A stretch of DNA of 64,000 nucleotides from Calothrix sp. PCC 7716 (GCF_019977735.1 NZ_AP025018.1:248001-312000); one strand, 5' to 3'; counted from the first letter of the stretch, positions 51,206 to 59,014 are shown. Made by a program: numbers and translations. Notes: a model not told the origin generated them from the letters alone.

Positions 51206-53749
51206 TTACCGTCGCGGACTGGGTGTTTTTGATAATGATTTCCAGTCTTGAGCAATTTTTGGAGTCCACAACCAATTTTGATTGAGTTTATCGGGTTGGA
51301 AGCTTACCGGGTCTTCGCTTATTACTTTTTGTTGTAATTTTACTGCTTCGTAAAGATATCGCTCACGTTTTGCAGGGGGTTGTGAGCGCGCTGATTTATA
51401 TAATCCTAGCGCTAGTCCAGCATGAGCGATTAAGTCTTGGCGTTGCTTTGGTACTACCGATGCATTTGCTGCTGACATGTTTGAGACTTTTGGTTGTTGG
51501 TCTTTTGCAGCAATACTTAAGGCTTGAAACCAAGAATCATTAGCTAAATTAATATTACCTTCTGCGTAGTAAGCAAAACCTAAAGCGTTAGCATATACTA
51601 TAGAGTCTGGTTTAGCTTTAAATGCTGTATTCCAGTAACGACGAGCATCATCAATACTATATTTTTTGTCACCTGCTTGTATCGATTGCCATGCAAGGCG
51701 CCCGAATAAGAAACTGATGGATGGGTTATCGATGTTTCGCCGGGGTACTTGTTTAAGTACAGATTCTGCCTCTGCAAGTGCATTACGATTTAATAAGGCA
51801 TCGACGGCTTTTAATGCTGTGTCTAAATCACCTTGATTAAGTCTCTCAGTAGCAAATGCTGTAACTTTTTCAGTTTTTTCTTTCTCTAAATTAATTTTAC
51901 TGTAATCTGGCGCCGTTATTTGAGGTAAGTTAGATAACGTGTTTGGTTGACTTTGCCACCAGTTAATACCAACAGCAAATGCAATCGCACCTGCCCCAAC
52001 AAGTCCAATGAGTGGTATTAATTTTCTTGATTTGCGACGTGTTACGTTTGGTTCGCTAATGCTAATTGGGTCATGAGATGTTGCGATGTTTGTCGCTATC
52101 CCCTGAGTGTTACCAACGCTCATTTCGCTACGCTGGAGAGTATTTGATACTAAAGATTCTGACTCCCTTGCCGCTCTTGAAAGGCGCCATTTTTCGACTT
52201 CGCGGTCTAAAGAAGTTAAATCATCAGAGACTTCAACACCAGGAATACTATCATCATCTTCGTCGTCGTCAAGAATAGAAGTATTTATTGGAGTTTGTGT
52301 ACTTGCCGTTTTTTGCTGGTCAAGTTGGCGAAATAAATCGGAAACTATCGCCGAATCATCAGCATAACTTGGGTCATCATAATCTTCGATTTCGTCAACT
52401 AAGTCACCCCAAGTTTCTTCTCCTAACCAATCAAGTTCTAAGTCATTTTGTCCCAATGACCTCGACATGACATCATCGATTGGCAATGACATTTGAGCAT
52501 CATCACCGATATTACTATATAGTGCATTTGTTGCCCTTACATTTGGTGGTTCACCATACTCAGGCAATAATTCACTTCTTTGCTGTACATATAATCCAGG
52601 GCTAAGATTACCATTAAATTCTGATTGGAGATATAAAATTGGTAAAGCCCAATACATTTGGTGCGAACCGTAAGCGGAAATTAATCCCTGACGTACACGA
52701 CTTACGCACAAATCAATGGGATACCCTTGGCTGAGATTACGATAGAACAGTTGTGTTAGTGTAAGCGCTACTTCGTCAGGAATTCGTTCGGACATCGCTA
52801 AGACACTAGGAATACCCCGTTTAACTAAACTCTCAGCTAAACTTTGCTCTCCAGCTTCTGTAGTGCCTGTGCTGGCGCCATAAGCTCCCAAGCACGAATT
52901 AAACACCGCCATTTGGATGTTATTGTTAACCAGTAAACCAGCTAAATCATCACCGGTTAAAGTTTCTGTTAAACCAGTGCGTCGATTTACAAGATAAATT
53001 TCACCACCGTTTGCACCCAAGTTACTGTGACCTGAGTAATGCAAAATATGATAGCGTCCTTGTTCTAAGGCTTGCGTCAATTCTTCCCGTCCCGGTTGCT
53101 CAAGAAAGTGCAACTGTATCTCTGGGAAAAAATGACCACCTTCGGTAATATTTGGTGTTTGACGATTGAGTTCGGCTTGAAGTTTAATAGCTTCTTGTTT
53201 GAGCAAATCTAAACGCACTAAATCGGTTGGAGAGGCTAGCACCATTAATACCTTAATTCCACCCTCATCAGGTGGTATAGGCATATTAGTTGATGGTAAA
53301 CGTGAGGCGCCTGCTACTCCTGTTTGATAGCGAGAAAATGAAATATAAGGTCCTGTAGCAATGGGACGATCACCAGCGTGCATAACCTCCCAAGGTAAGC
53401 GCGCTAAACGATTATCTTTAATTCCAATACGCAAATGCAGAACTTGTTGATGGTTCTGTGCAATGCCTTGTGCAGTAATCCAACTATCTCTGAGAGTGCC
53501 TTGAAAAAGTTCGTTATATAATTGTTGACCCAGCGCCGCTAAGTTGACCGAGTTCCGCACCATTGCATCTCCCTGCAACACGGACTTAAGCGGGTCATTC
53601 ATAAGATGTCCAGCAGCAGCTAACCATTCAGCTACAGGCCAAGTCACCAGTTCTTCCGCTAATGGCACCCCAGACGCGACTTGTTCCGTTCGTACCAAGT
53701 AGTCATTTTGTCCTACCAGTGTTACGGAAATGTGAAATTCCTGGGTCAC
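51206..53749 (-). CDS. hetF: HetF, CHAT-domain (caspase-like) protein for heterocyst differentiation
   Basis: 847 residues. HetF is required for heterocyst differentiation in Nostoc/Anabaena, with HetR as the connected regulator. The CHAT protease dyad is intact: His241 in HILHYSGHSN and Cys286 in VFNSCLGAYG; the end of the domain reads RVRQGLISAYGSHQMYWALP. A low-complexity acidic region follows (~430-560), then one membrane helix (LIPLIGLVGAGAIAFAVGI, about 578-596) and TPR-like helices at the C-terminus (LDTALKAVDALLNRNALAEA; PDSIVYANALGFAYYAEGN). Identification rests on this architecture and on the array of small-RNA genes right upstream. The small RNAs are transcribed away from hetF. Confidence 0.88.
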   Translation of the reverse strand: MTQEFHISVTLVGQNDYLVRTEQVASGVPLAEELVTWPVAEWLAAAGHLMNDPLKSVLQGDAMVRNSVNLAALGQQLYNELFQGTLRDSWITAQGIAQNHQQVLHLRIGIKDNRLARLPWEVMHAGDRPIATGPYISFSRYQTGVAGASRLPSTNMPIPPDEGGIKVLMVLASPTDLVRLDLLKQEAIKLQAELNRQTPNITEGGHFFPEIQLHFLEQPGREELTQALEQGRYHILHYSGHSNLGANGGEIYLVNRRTGLTETLTGDDLAGLLVNNNIQMAVFNSCLGAYGASTGTTEAGEQSLAESLVKRGIPSVLAMSERIPDEVALTLTQLFYRNLSQGYPIDLCVSRVRQGLISAYGSHQMYWALPILYLQSEFNGNLSPGLYVQQRSELLPEYGEPPNVRATNALYSNIGDDAQMSLPIDDVMSRSLGQNDLELDWLGEETWGDLVDEIEDYDDPSYADDSAIVSDLFRQLDQQKTASTQTPINTSILDDDEDDDSIPGVEVSDDLTSLDREVEKWRLSRAARESESLVSNTLQRSEMSVGNTQGIATNIATSHDPISISEPNVTRRKSRKLIPLIGLVGAGAIAFAVGINWWQSQPNTLSNLPQITAPDYSKINLEKEKTEKVTAFATERLNQGDLDTALKAVDALLNRNALAEAESVLKQVPRRNIDNPSISFLFGRLAWQSIQAGDKKYSIDDARRYWNTAFKAKPDSIVYANALGFAYYAEGNINLANDSWFQALSIAAKDQQPKVSNMSAANASVVPKQRQDLIAHAGLALGLYKSARSQPPAKRERYLYEAVKLQQKVISEDPVSFQPDKLNQNWLWTPKIAQDWKSLSKTPSPRR

Positions 53750-53942
53750 AACTTCTCCTGTTCCTCTCCTAAATCACTTGATTGAAATGGGAATATTCAT
53801 TCATAAATATCTCTATAAATGTTCTCTTCCCTACTAATACCTTAGATGCATCACAACAGCGGAATGTTTCACGCTCTTAGGTATTACCCAAGCTTTTACC
53901 AGTTTATCCGGATATCATCGACTCGGCGCCGAACATCATCTA

Positions 53943-54002
53943 AAGGTAGATGCACCTTAATCTTCAGTCCCCCAATTGGTTTAAATCAAATGGGGGTTTT
54001 CT
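53943..54002 (+). ncRNA. NsiR1-like small RNA, unit 0 (divergent first copy)
   Basis: TCCGGA box at 53907-53912, then GGTAGATGCACC at 53945. The core diverges after it (TTAATCTTCAG) and the terminator stem is CCCCCAATTGG.../...AAATGGGGG followed by TTTTCTC, a weaker T-run. This unit is nearest to hetF, 190 bp from its start and transcribed away from it, and has a GGCGCC inside its promoter. Confidence 0.6.
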
Positions 54003-54147
54003 CTATTTTTACATAACGGTTGGGCGCCCTTAGCTCTCACTTATGAATCCCATGTAACTAATTTATCTCAAAAACAATATAGTTTCACTACAAATACTCA
54101 GTTTTTTAATTTATCCGGATAATGCTTGTGATTTTGAGAACAAGTAT

Positions 54148-54210
54148 ATGGTAGATGCACCCTGATAATTAACCTCCCCTAGTTGGAAGCTTTCCACTAG
54201 GGGTTTTTTG
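54148..54210 (+). ncRNA. nsiR1: NsiR1-like small RNA, unit 1
   Basis: TCCGGA box 54114-54119, 28 bp before ATGGTAGATGCACCCTGATA (54148). Intrinsic terminator: CCCCTAG-loop-CTAGGGG and TTTTTT ending near 54209. The box sits where HetR-dependent DIF-class promoters carry theirs. Confidence 0.75.
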
Positions 54211-54223
54211 TGTCTATCAAAAA

Positions 54224-54288
54224 AGAAACCCGGTTTCTGTCCAAAATTGTGATTTTTACTACAAACTCCAAAAAGAAACCGGGTTTCT
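54224..54288. repeat. 65-bp dispersed element, pair 4, inside the small-RNA array
   Basis: AGAAACCCGGTTTCT (54224-54238) and AGAAACCGGGTTTCT (54274-54288), 50 bp apart, lying between unit 1 and unit 2. Both palindromes are flanked on the right by GTCCAAAATT, so the interior also repeats. Confidence 0.85.
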
Positions 54289-54341
54289 GTCCAAAATTTC
54301 AAATTTATCCGGAATAGGCTTGTGATTTTGAGAACAAGTAT

Positions 54342-54404
54342 ATGGTAGATGCACCCTGATAACTCACTCCCTTAGCTGTTTAATTACGGCTGAGGGTTTT
54401 TTTT
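54342..54404 (+). ncRNA. nsiR1: NsiR1-like small RNA, unit 2
   Basis: TCCGGA 54308-54313; ATGGTAGATGCACCCTGATA from 54342. Terminator stem CCCTTAG.../...CTGAGGG followed by TTTTTTTT. Compared with unit 1, the stem has changed on both sides and still pairs, apart from one G-T pair. Confidence 0.78.
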
Positions 54405-54449
54405 ATGCAATTTTATCCGGAATAAGCTTGTAGCTTTGAGAACAAGTAT

Positions 54450-54514
54450 ATGGTAGATGCACCCTGATAACCCACTCCCCTAATTGACTAAATGTCTAGT
54501 TAGGGGTTTTTTTT
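54450..54514 (+). ncRNA. nsiR1: NsiR1-like small RNA, unit 3
   Basis: TCCGGA 54416-54421; core from 54450. Terminator stem CCCCTAA.../...TTAGGGG followed by TTTTTTTT. It starts only ~12 bp after the T-run of unit 2, the closest spacing in the array. Confidence 0.78.
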
Positions 54515-54585
54515 GGGATGCAAAAATTTTCTCGCTTGAAATAAAAAATCTTCCGGAATTGGTAGATGTAAGCACGAACAAATAG

Positions 54586-54649
54586 ATGGTAGATGCACCC
54601 TAATAATTCACTCCCTCGGACGGTAACAACCAACTGAGGGAATTTTTTT
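54586..54649 (+). ncRNA. nsiR1: NsiR1-like small RNA, unit 4
   Basis: TCCGGA 54552-54557; core from 54586 (ATGGTAGATGCACCCTAATA, one change). Terminator stem CCCTCGG.../...CTGAGGG then AATTTTTTT. GGTAGATGTAAG appears once more directly behind the TCCGGA box, a partial echo of the core. Confidence 0.75.
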
Positions 54650-54733
54650 GTCCATTTAAAGTGCAACAAAAATTTTTGCAATCAATAGCAACAAAAATAT
54701 CCGGAAAGCACTGGTTATCAAGAGAACAAGTAA

Positions 54734-54795
54734 ATGGTAGATGCACCCTGATAACTCACTCCCCTAGTAGACTGCCATCCGCTAGGGGTTTTTTT
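54734..54795 (+). ncRNA. nsiR1: NsiR1-like small RNA, unit 5
   Basis: TCCGGA 54700-54705; core from 54734. Terminator stem CCCCTAG.../...CTAGGGG with loop TAGACTGCCATCCG, followed by TTTTTTT. The same hairpin recurs in unit 7. Confidence 0.78.
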
Positions 54796-54880
54796 ATGGC
54801 TATATTTACGACCTTGAACCAAATTTTGAAGTTATACGCCAATTTGTCCTGAAGATGACCCTTAGATAACGAACAAGTAG

Positions 54881-54939
54881 ATGGTAGATGCACCCTGATA
54901 ACTCACTCCCTAGTAGATCTCCATCCGCTAGGGTTTTTT
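54881..54939 (+). ncRNA. nsiR1: NsiR1-like small RNA, unit 6
   Basis: The box reads TCCTGA (54847-54852) instead of TCCGGA. Core from 54881; terminator CCCTAG.../...CTAGGG followed by TTTTTT. The stem is one pair shorter than in unit 5. Confidence 0.72.
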
Positions 54940-54982
54940 ATTGTAATCATAACGAGACGAAATTGACAACTATCTTAAGTAA

Positions 54983-55047
54983 AGAAACCTGGTTTCTATG
55001 CAAAATAATCGTTTCTATTACAAGTTATCTAAAGAAACCAGGTTTCT
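54983..55047. repeat. 65-bp dispersed element, pair 5, inside the small-RNA array
   Basis: AGAAACCTGGTTTCT (54983-54997) and AGAAACCAGGTTTCT (55033-55047), 50 bp apart, between units 6 and 7. The centre base differs (T and A), and the two palindromes are reverse complements of each other. Confidence 0.85.
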
Positions 55048-55089
55048 AAGATTCGTCCTGAAAACGACTACTATGCAGCGAACAATAAA

Positions 55090-55150
55090 ATGGTAGATGC
55101 ACCCTAATAACTTACTCCCCTAGTAGACTGCCATCCGCTAGGGGTTTTTT
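55090..55150 (+). ncRNA. nsiR1: NsiR1-like small RNA, unit 7
   Basis: Box TCCTGA (55056-55061); core from 55090 (ATGGTAGATGCACCCTAATA). Terminator stem CCCCTAG.../...CTAGGGG then TTTTTT. Last complete unit; downstream DNA is degenerate. Confidence 0.72.
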
Positions 55151-55180
55151 CATGGCTATTCGCTGCCACACGTACAGCAT

Positions 55181-55294
55181 CTTAATAACTCAACATCTTA
55201 ATAACTCAACACCTTAATAACTCACTCCCTTGGTAGAGCGCCTGTTTATCGATACAATTATCGAATGAATACTTAACCTTCAGAAATGTTCCGG
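55181..55294 (+). repeat. Degenerate end of the small-RNA array
   Basis: The words CATCTTAATAACTCAA repeat three times (55181-55230), the last running into TCACTCCCTTGGTAGAGCG, which resembles the start of a unit hairpin, but no terminator or T-run is left. A further TCCGGA at 55290 has no core behind it. The gap 53750-55502 holds no protein gene. Confidence 0.6.
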
Positions 55295-55502
55295 AATTAG
55301 CCTTTTTTGCTCGTACTAACTAGTAAGGACTAATACTAGCTGCCGGAATGCGAGACAACGGTAGATTTTTAGTAGGTTTTTATATACTAGCACTATTACA
55401 AGTTTTTGGACTATCAAAGAGCATTAAATATAAGATAAATTATTAGATATTAAATTTAGCTACAACCTATACGTTGTTTAGTACTAATACACTACTAAAG
55501 AT

Positions 55503-55823
55503 ATGGCTTATTCTGTAATTAAGTTTTCGAGTGAAGATTGCGGTATTTGTCACAAAATGGCTTTCTATGACCAGAAAGTCTCAGCAGAGCTTGGTTTAGA
55601 GTTTATTGATGTCAAGATGCAGGATACAGCGACTTACCGTAAATATCGGCAAATACTTTTGAAGCAATATCCCGATAAGTCAGAGATGGGATGGCCAACT
55701 TATATTGTATGCTCGGCGCCGTCTGGAGAGTTTGAAATTGTAGGCGAGGTAAAAGGGGGACATCCCAAAGGAGAGTTTCGAGAACGCTTGCAAGCAGTTT
55801 TAGATTCTGTTGCTGCTCAATAA
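55503..55823 (+). CDS. Thioredoxin-fold protein with CGIC active site
   Basis: 106 residues. Active site EDCGICHKM has redox Cys13 and Cys16; the cis-Pro motif is GWPTYIV. The rest follows the thioredoxin fold, with an insert (MQDTATYRKYRQILLKQYPD). No signal peptide, so it is cytoplasmic. Cytoplasmic thioredoxin-like proteins of this size reduce enzyme disulfides in the cyanobacterial dark/light switch; the target is unknown. Faces a minus-strand gene 4 bp beyond its stop. Confidence 0.88.
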   Translation: MAYSVIKFSSEDCGICHKMAFYDQKVSAELGLEFIDVKMQDTATYRKYRQILLKQYPDKSEMGWPTYIVCSAPSGEFEIVGEVKGGHPKGEFRERLQAVLDSVAAQ

Positions 55824-55827
55824 AAGT

Positions 55828-56052
55828 TCAAAGAACTTCAAAAGACTTAACTTCTAGGACGGGTCCAATCATTGCACTCGTCATGACATCTTCACGCACC
55901 TGTCCTGTAACTTTGGCTTTTTGTCCTGCTTGAAGTAACTTTTTGTCGGCACTACGAGGAATTTCGTAAGTAGTGCCTTCATCGGTAACAAATGCCCAAG
56001 CGCCCATACCGATATCGCGACGTTGAATAGTACCAGTGACTGTAATAGACAT
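55828..56052 (-). CDS. Small OB-fold-like protein (DUF5818-like), 74 aa
   Basis: A small all-beta protein: MSITVTGTIQRRDIGMGAWA, FVTDEGTTYEIPRS, then AGQKAKVTGQVREDVMTSAM and IGPVLEVKSFEVL. The pattern of five to six strands with a Gly turn fits an OB-type barrel, as in DUF5818 proteins of cyanobacteria. Probably cytoplasmic. Convergent with the thioredoxin-like gene, with only four bases between the stops. The call is by pattern; the function is unknown. Confidence 0.7.
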   Translation of the reverse strand: MSITVTGTIQRRDIGMGAWAFVTDEGTTYEIPRSADKKLLQAGQKAKVTGQVREDVMTSAMIGPVLEVKSFEVL

Positions 56053-56062
56053 AAAAAAATGT

Positions 56063-56200
56063 AATGAGTGATGAGTGATGAGTGCTGAGTGCTGAGTGCT
56101 GAGTAAAGAATAGAATTAAGAGTCAGGAGTGAAGAGTTAAAAATTAAAACTCAGCACTCAGCACTTTCCTCAGCACTCAGCACTTTCTACTCAGCACTCT
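56063..56200. repeat. Third inverted pair of GTGCTGA heptamer arrays
   Basis: Forward units at 56063-56105 (TGAGTGATGAGTGCTGAGT) face reverse units at 56150-56200 (CTCAGCACTCAGCACTTTC). The ~44-bp spacer is similar in length to that of the second pair. It fills the gap between two minus-strand genes. Confidence 0.85.
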
Positions 56201-56202
56201 AA

Positions 56203-58059
56203 TTATGCAGTTTTTTCTTCGTTTGTCACAATAAAGTGAGCGAGACCGTAACAGATGACGGCATTAACGAGAAGGAAAATTCTTGATATCCAACCGGCGC
56301 CTAAACCCCATACAGCAGGGTCAGAGAATGAACTAACCCCCAAACATGTGGCGATACCTATGGAAGAACCAATAGCAAACCACTTCAATTTTGGATGTCC
56401 TAACAGCAAAGCAACTAGACCTAAAGGAATAAGTACGCTGGCGAAGATAGGATTAAATGCATCAGTTCCTTGAATAGCATTACCAAGTTCAGGAATAGAG
56501 CTACCTAGTACACGGAAAGGCCACTGTGGTAAATCAAAGATATAAAGTCCTTTGAGAGGAAATAAACCTGAGCTACCAAAAAGTAAACCTGCCGATAAAC
56601 TCCAACTCCATGAGAATGGGAAGTAAACCCGTAGGAACCAAGCAAGCAGGTAAGAACCTACAACCATAAGAAGTTTTGGTATTAGTGCATATGCACCACC
56701 ATCAATCCAGAAACGAGGATTGAGATAGCCATTTTCACGTAACCAGCGCCAAAAGTCTTGGAAAGTAATTTGACCTTCGGTAGCTTGCTTAACTGCGGCT
56801 TCGGCGTTGAGTTGTCCGGCGCCGTAATAGTTTAAAGCATCTTCGTGAATAGCGCGTGCGGAACCAAGAAGTACGTTTTCAATTTCATCTGGATTTTCAA
56901 CTCCTGATGCACGAACTAAAGCGGCAACACCTGCAACGTGGGGAGATGCCATGCTAGTACCTTGCAAACCAAGGAATACTTCTTCTCCTTTGTTATCCAT
57001 ATCAACGGTTGCTTGGAGAACCTTACCAGCATCACTACCACCAGGGGCAGAAATATCAACACCTGCACCGTAGTTAGAATAAGGCGCCCTTTCTCCATCG
57101 GGGCCAAGTGCAGAAACACCGATAACGTGGGGATAGCGTGCAGGATATGCGGCGCCGTTAGCGTCTTCGTTACCAGCAGCAGCGATAATAACTACACCTT
57201 TACTGTGTGCATAGTCAATTGCTTCGCGCATCAACTGGCTTTCACCACCACCACCCAAGCTCATATTAATAACGTTGGCGCCGTTGTCAGCAGCAAAGCG
57301 AATAGCTTCGGCAATATCAGCAACAGTACCACCACCGTAATCACTAAGAACCTTTAAAGGCATAATACTGGCTTCATAGGCAATACCCGCAACACCCCAA
57401 CTATTATTAGTAGCTTGAGCAATAGTTCCGGCAACGTGTGTCCCATGTCCATTGTCATCGTTTGCTTTTTCACGGTCGTTAACAAAGTCGTAACCTTTGA
57501 CAAACTTAGTTTCAATCAAATCACGAACTTGTGTAACACCCGTGTCAATGACAGCAACGGTAACACCACTACCCTTGGTTTGTTTCCAGGCGCCTTCAAC
57601 ATAAATATTGTGTAAGTGCCATTGTTTACTGTAATAAGGGTCGTTTGCACCAGTGAATGAGACGCCAGGTTCTCTAGCTTCTTCAGGTCGAGGGTCAAGA
57701 TATTCTGCAAGTCTTGCGACTTGACCTTGTTTAGGAATCTTGTAAATATAGTTAGGTTCAATGAATTCGGTATCTTTTGCGAATTCAGAGCGCAACTGCT
57801 TAAGACGCGCTTTATCACCTTTGATAATATAAACGTTATCGTCTTTGGAAAATTTATTATCCAGCTTTGGCGTGACGTTGAACTGCTGCGAGATTTTATC
57901 TAAATCTTGCTGCAACTTAGTAGAGGGGATATCTTCCCGGAAGTCAAGGAGGAGCGTATCAAACTCCCCTTGGGCGCCAAGTCCCTGGAAGTTAACGAAG
58001 TTGAAAAGGGCCGCACACAGCCCTATCACAAACAAACAAGTTAGTATTAGCCTTCTCAT
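56203..58059 (-). CDS. Subtilisin-family (S8) serine protease with C-terminal membrane domain
   Basis: 618 residues. Signal peptide or anchor at the N-terminus (LILTCLFVIGLCAALFNFV), then a pro-domain ending near 140 (GVSFTGANDPYYSKQWHLHN). The catalytic triad is complete: Asp172 in AVIDTGVTQ, His205 in DNGHGTHVAG and Ser369 in GTSMASPHVAG, with the oxyanion Asn297 in AAAGNED. The C-terminal ~190 residues hold several membrane helices (LIPKLLMVVGSYLLAWFLRV; VLIPLGLVALLLGHPKLKWF; ILLVNAVICYGLAHFIV), which is unusual for subtilisins and would anchor the protease to a membrane, active site outside. Confidence 0.93.
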   Translation of the reverse strand: MRRLILTCLFVIGLCAALFNFVNFQGLGAQGEFDTLLLDFREDIPSTKLQQDLDKISQQFNVTPKLDNKFSKDDNVYIIKGDKARLKQLRSEFAKDTEFIEPNYIYKIPKQGQVARLAEYLDPRPEEAREPGVSFTGANDPYYSKQWHLHNIYVEGAWKQTKGSGVTVAVIDTGVTQVRDLIETKFVKGYDFVNDREKANDDNGHGTHVAGTIAQATNNSWGVAGIAYEASIMPLKVLSDYGGGTVADIAEAIRFAADNGANVINMSLGGGGESQLMREAIDYAHSKGVVIIAAAGNEDANGAAYPARYPHVIGVSALGPDGERAPYSNYGAGVDISAPGGSDAGKVLQATVDMDNKGEEVFLGLQGTSMASPHVAGVAALVRASGVENPDEIENVLLGSARAIHEDALNYYGAGQLNAEAAVKQATEGQITFQDFWRWLRENGYLNPRFWIDGGAYALIPKLLMVVGSYLLAWFLRVYFPFSWSWSLSAGLLFGSSGLFPLKGLYIFDLPQWPFRVLGSSIPELGNAIQGTDAFNPIFASVLIPLGLVALLLGHPKLKWFAIGSSIGIATCLGVSSFSDPAVWGLGAGWISRIFLLVNAVICYGLAHFIVTNEEKTA

Positions 58060-58177
58060 ATATTACTGATTACCGATGAAAGCCAGTTGCCACTACGATA
58101 ACTTATACACATCCACCTTGGCTTTATATTGGGCGATTAGTTACAAAAATTTCACTTTAACAAATTATTAAAACATT

Positions 58178-58597
58178 ATGGAACGTGGTCTTTTCTGGTT
58201 GCCTTTACTCGTAGCATTCTTTTGGTTAGCTTGGCAAGGTTCAAGGGAATTTAAAAAAGTTCAAGCTTACGAGACTTGGGCATCGCAGTTCGACAAGGCA
58301 AAATATGATATATACGCAGTTCTGGGTCAAAAAGACAGTAATATTACTTGGGGTAAGCCGACTCCCAAGGGTTTAACCAACCTCGAAACTTTTTCACTTA
58401 AAGATGTGGTTAATATCCAGCTATTAGTCAATGGCAACAAAGTAAATATTGAGCAACCACTCCAACGTGGTCGTTCCATTGAACTAGAGTTTAATTTTTC
58501 TGAACCCACAAAATCAGTACGAGTACCTTTTACTGAAGTACCCCTCGCAGCAAAATGGTGCGAATATCTACAAAAAGTTAAAAGTGCTGAGTGCTGA
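58178..58597 (+). CDS. Hypothetical single-pass membrane protein, 139 aa
   Basis: An N-terminal membrane helix (LFWLPLLVAFFWLAWQG, residues ~5-21) is followed by a soluble part: VQAYETWASQFDKAKYDIYA, then ITWGKPTPKGLTNLETFSLK and IQLLVNGNKVNIEQPLQRGR. No family recognised; the sequence reads as conserved in cyanobacteria. The last codons (KSAEC and TGA) are read from the first GTGCTGA heptamers, so an array supplies the C-terminus and stop. Divergent from the protease gene, 118 bp apart. Confidence 0.7.
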   Translation: MERGLFWLPLLVAFFWLAWQGSREFKKVQAYETWASQFDKAKYDIYAVLGQKDSNITWGKPTPKGLTNLETFSLKDVVNIQLLVNGNKVNIEQPLQRGRSIELEFNFSEPTKSVRVPFTEVPLAAKWCEYLQKVKSAEC

Positions 58598-58650
58598 GTA
58601 TTGAGTGCTGAGTGTTGAGTGCTGAGTGCTGAGTGCTGAGTGTTGAGTGC
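58583..58650. repeat. GTGCTGA heptamer array ending a gene
   Basis: About nine units of GAGTGCTGA and GAGTGTTGA from 58583, starting inside the preceding gene. It is unpaired: no reverse array follows, unlike the other three loci. It is followed by a partial MITE interior (GTCATTCTGAGCGTAGCG, 58655) and a CACAGAG repeat (58718). Confidence 0.8.
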
Positions 58651-59014
58651 AAAATGTCATTCTGAGCGTAGCGTAATGCGGAGCATTTGCCGCAGGCTAG
58701 AATCTAGTAGTATTTATTTACCACAGAAACACAGAGAACACATAATCCGATAATTAATGACATTAAGGTAAATATTACTACTTGTTTTTTTGTTAATTAA
58801 GTGTTATTTGCAAAAGAAGCGCTTTTTTAGAAATTAATTTGCATAATGATTGCATTTTTTATACAAATTTAGCACTTAATACATGTGCTTGTTTAAATTA
58901 CTCAGGTTTGTTTATTATATCCCCAGCAAAACATTATCTGCACACGCGCGCATGAGTAGGGCGCCGTTCAATTTGTATCATTTATATAAGCTATTAGTAA
59001 ATTATCAACTTTTT

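Noticed and set aside
51598-53749. Several open frames antisense or in other frames inside hetF
   Set aside because: Shadows of the hetF coding sequence; no independent motifs.
53876-55250. CRISPR array
   Set aside because: The units are regularly repeated, but each has its own terminator and promoter box, repeat lengths of ~60 bp or more, and no unique 30-40 bp spacers.
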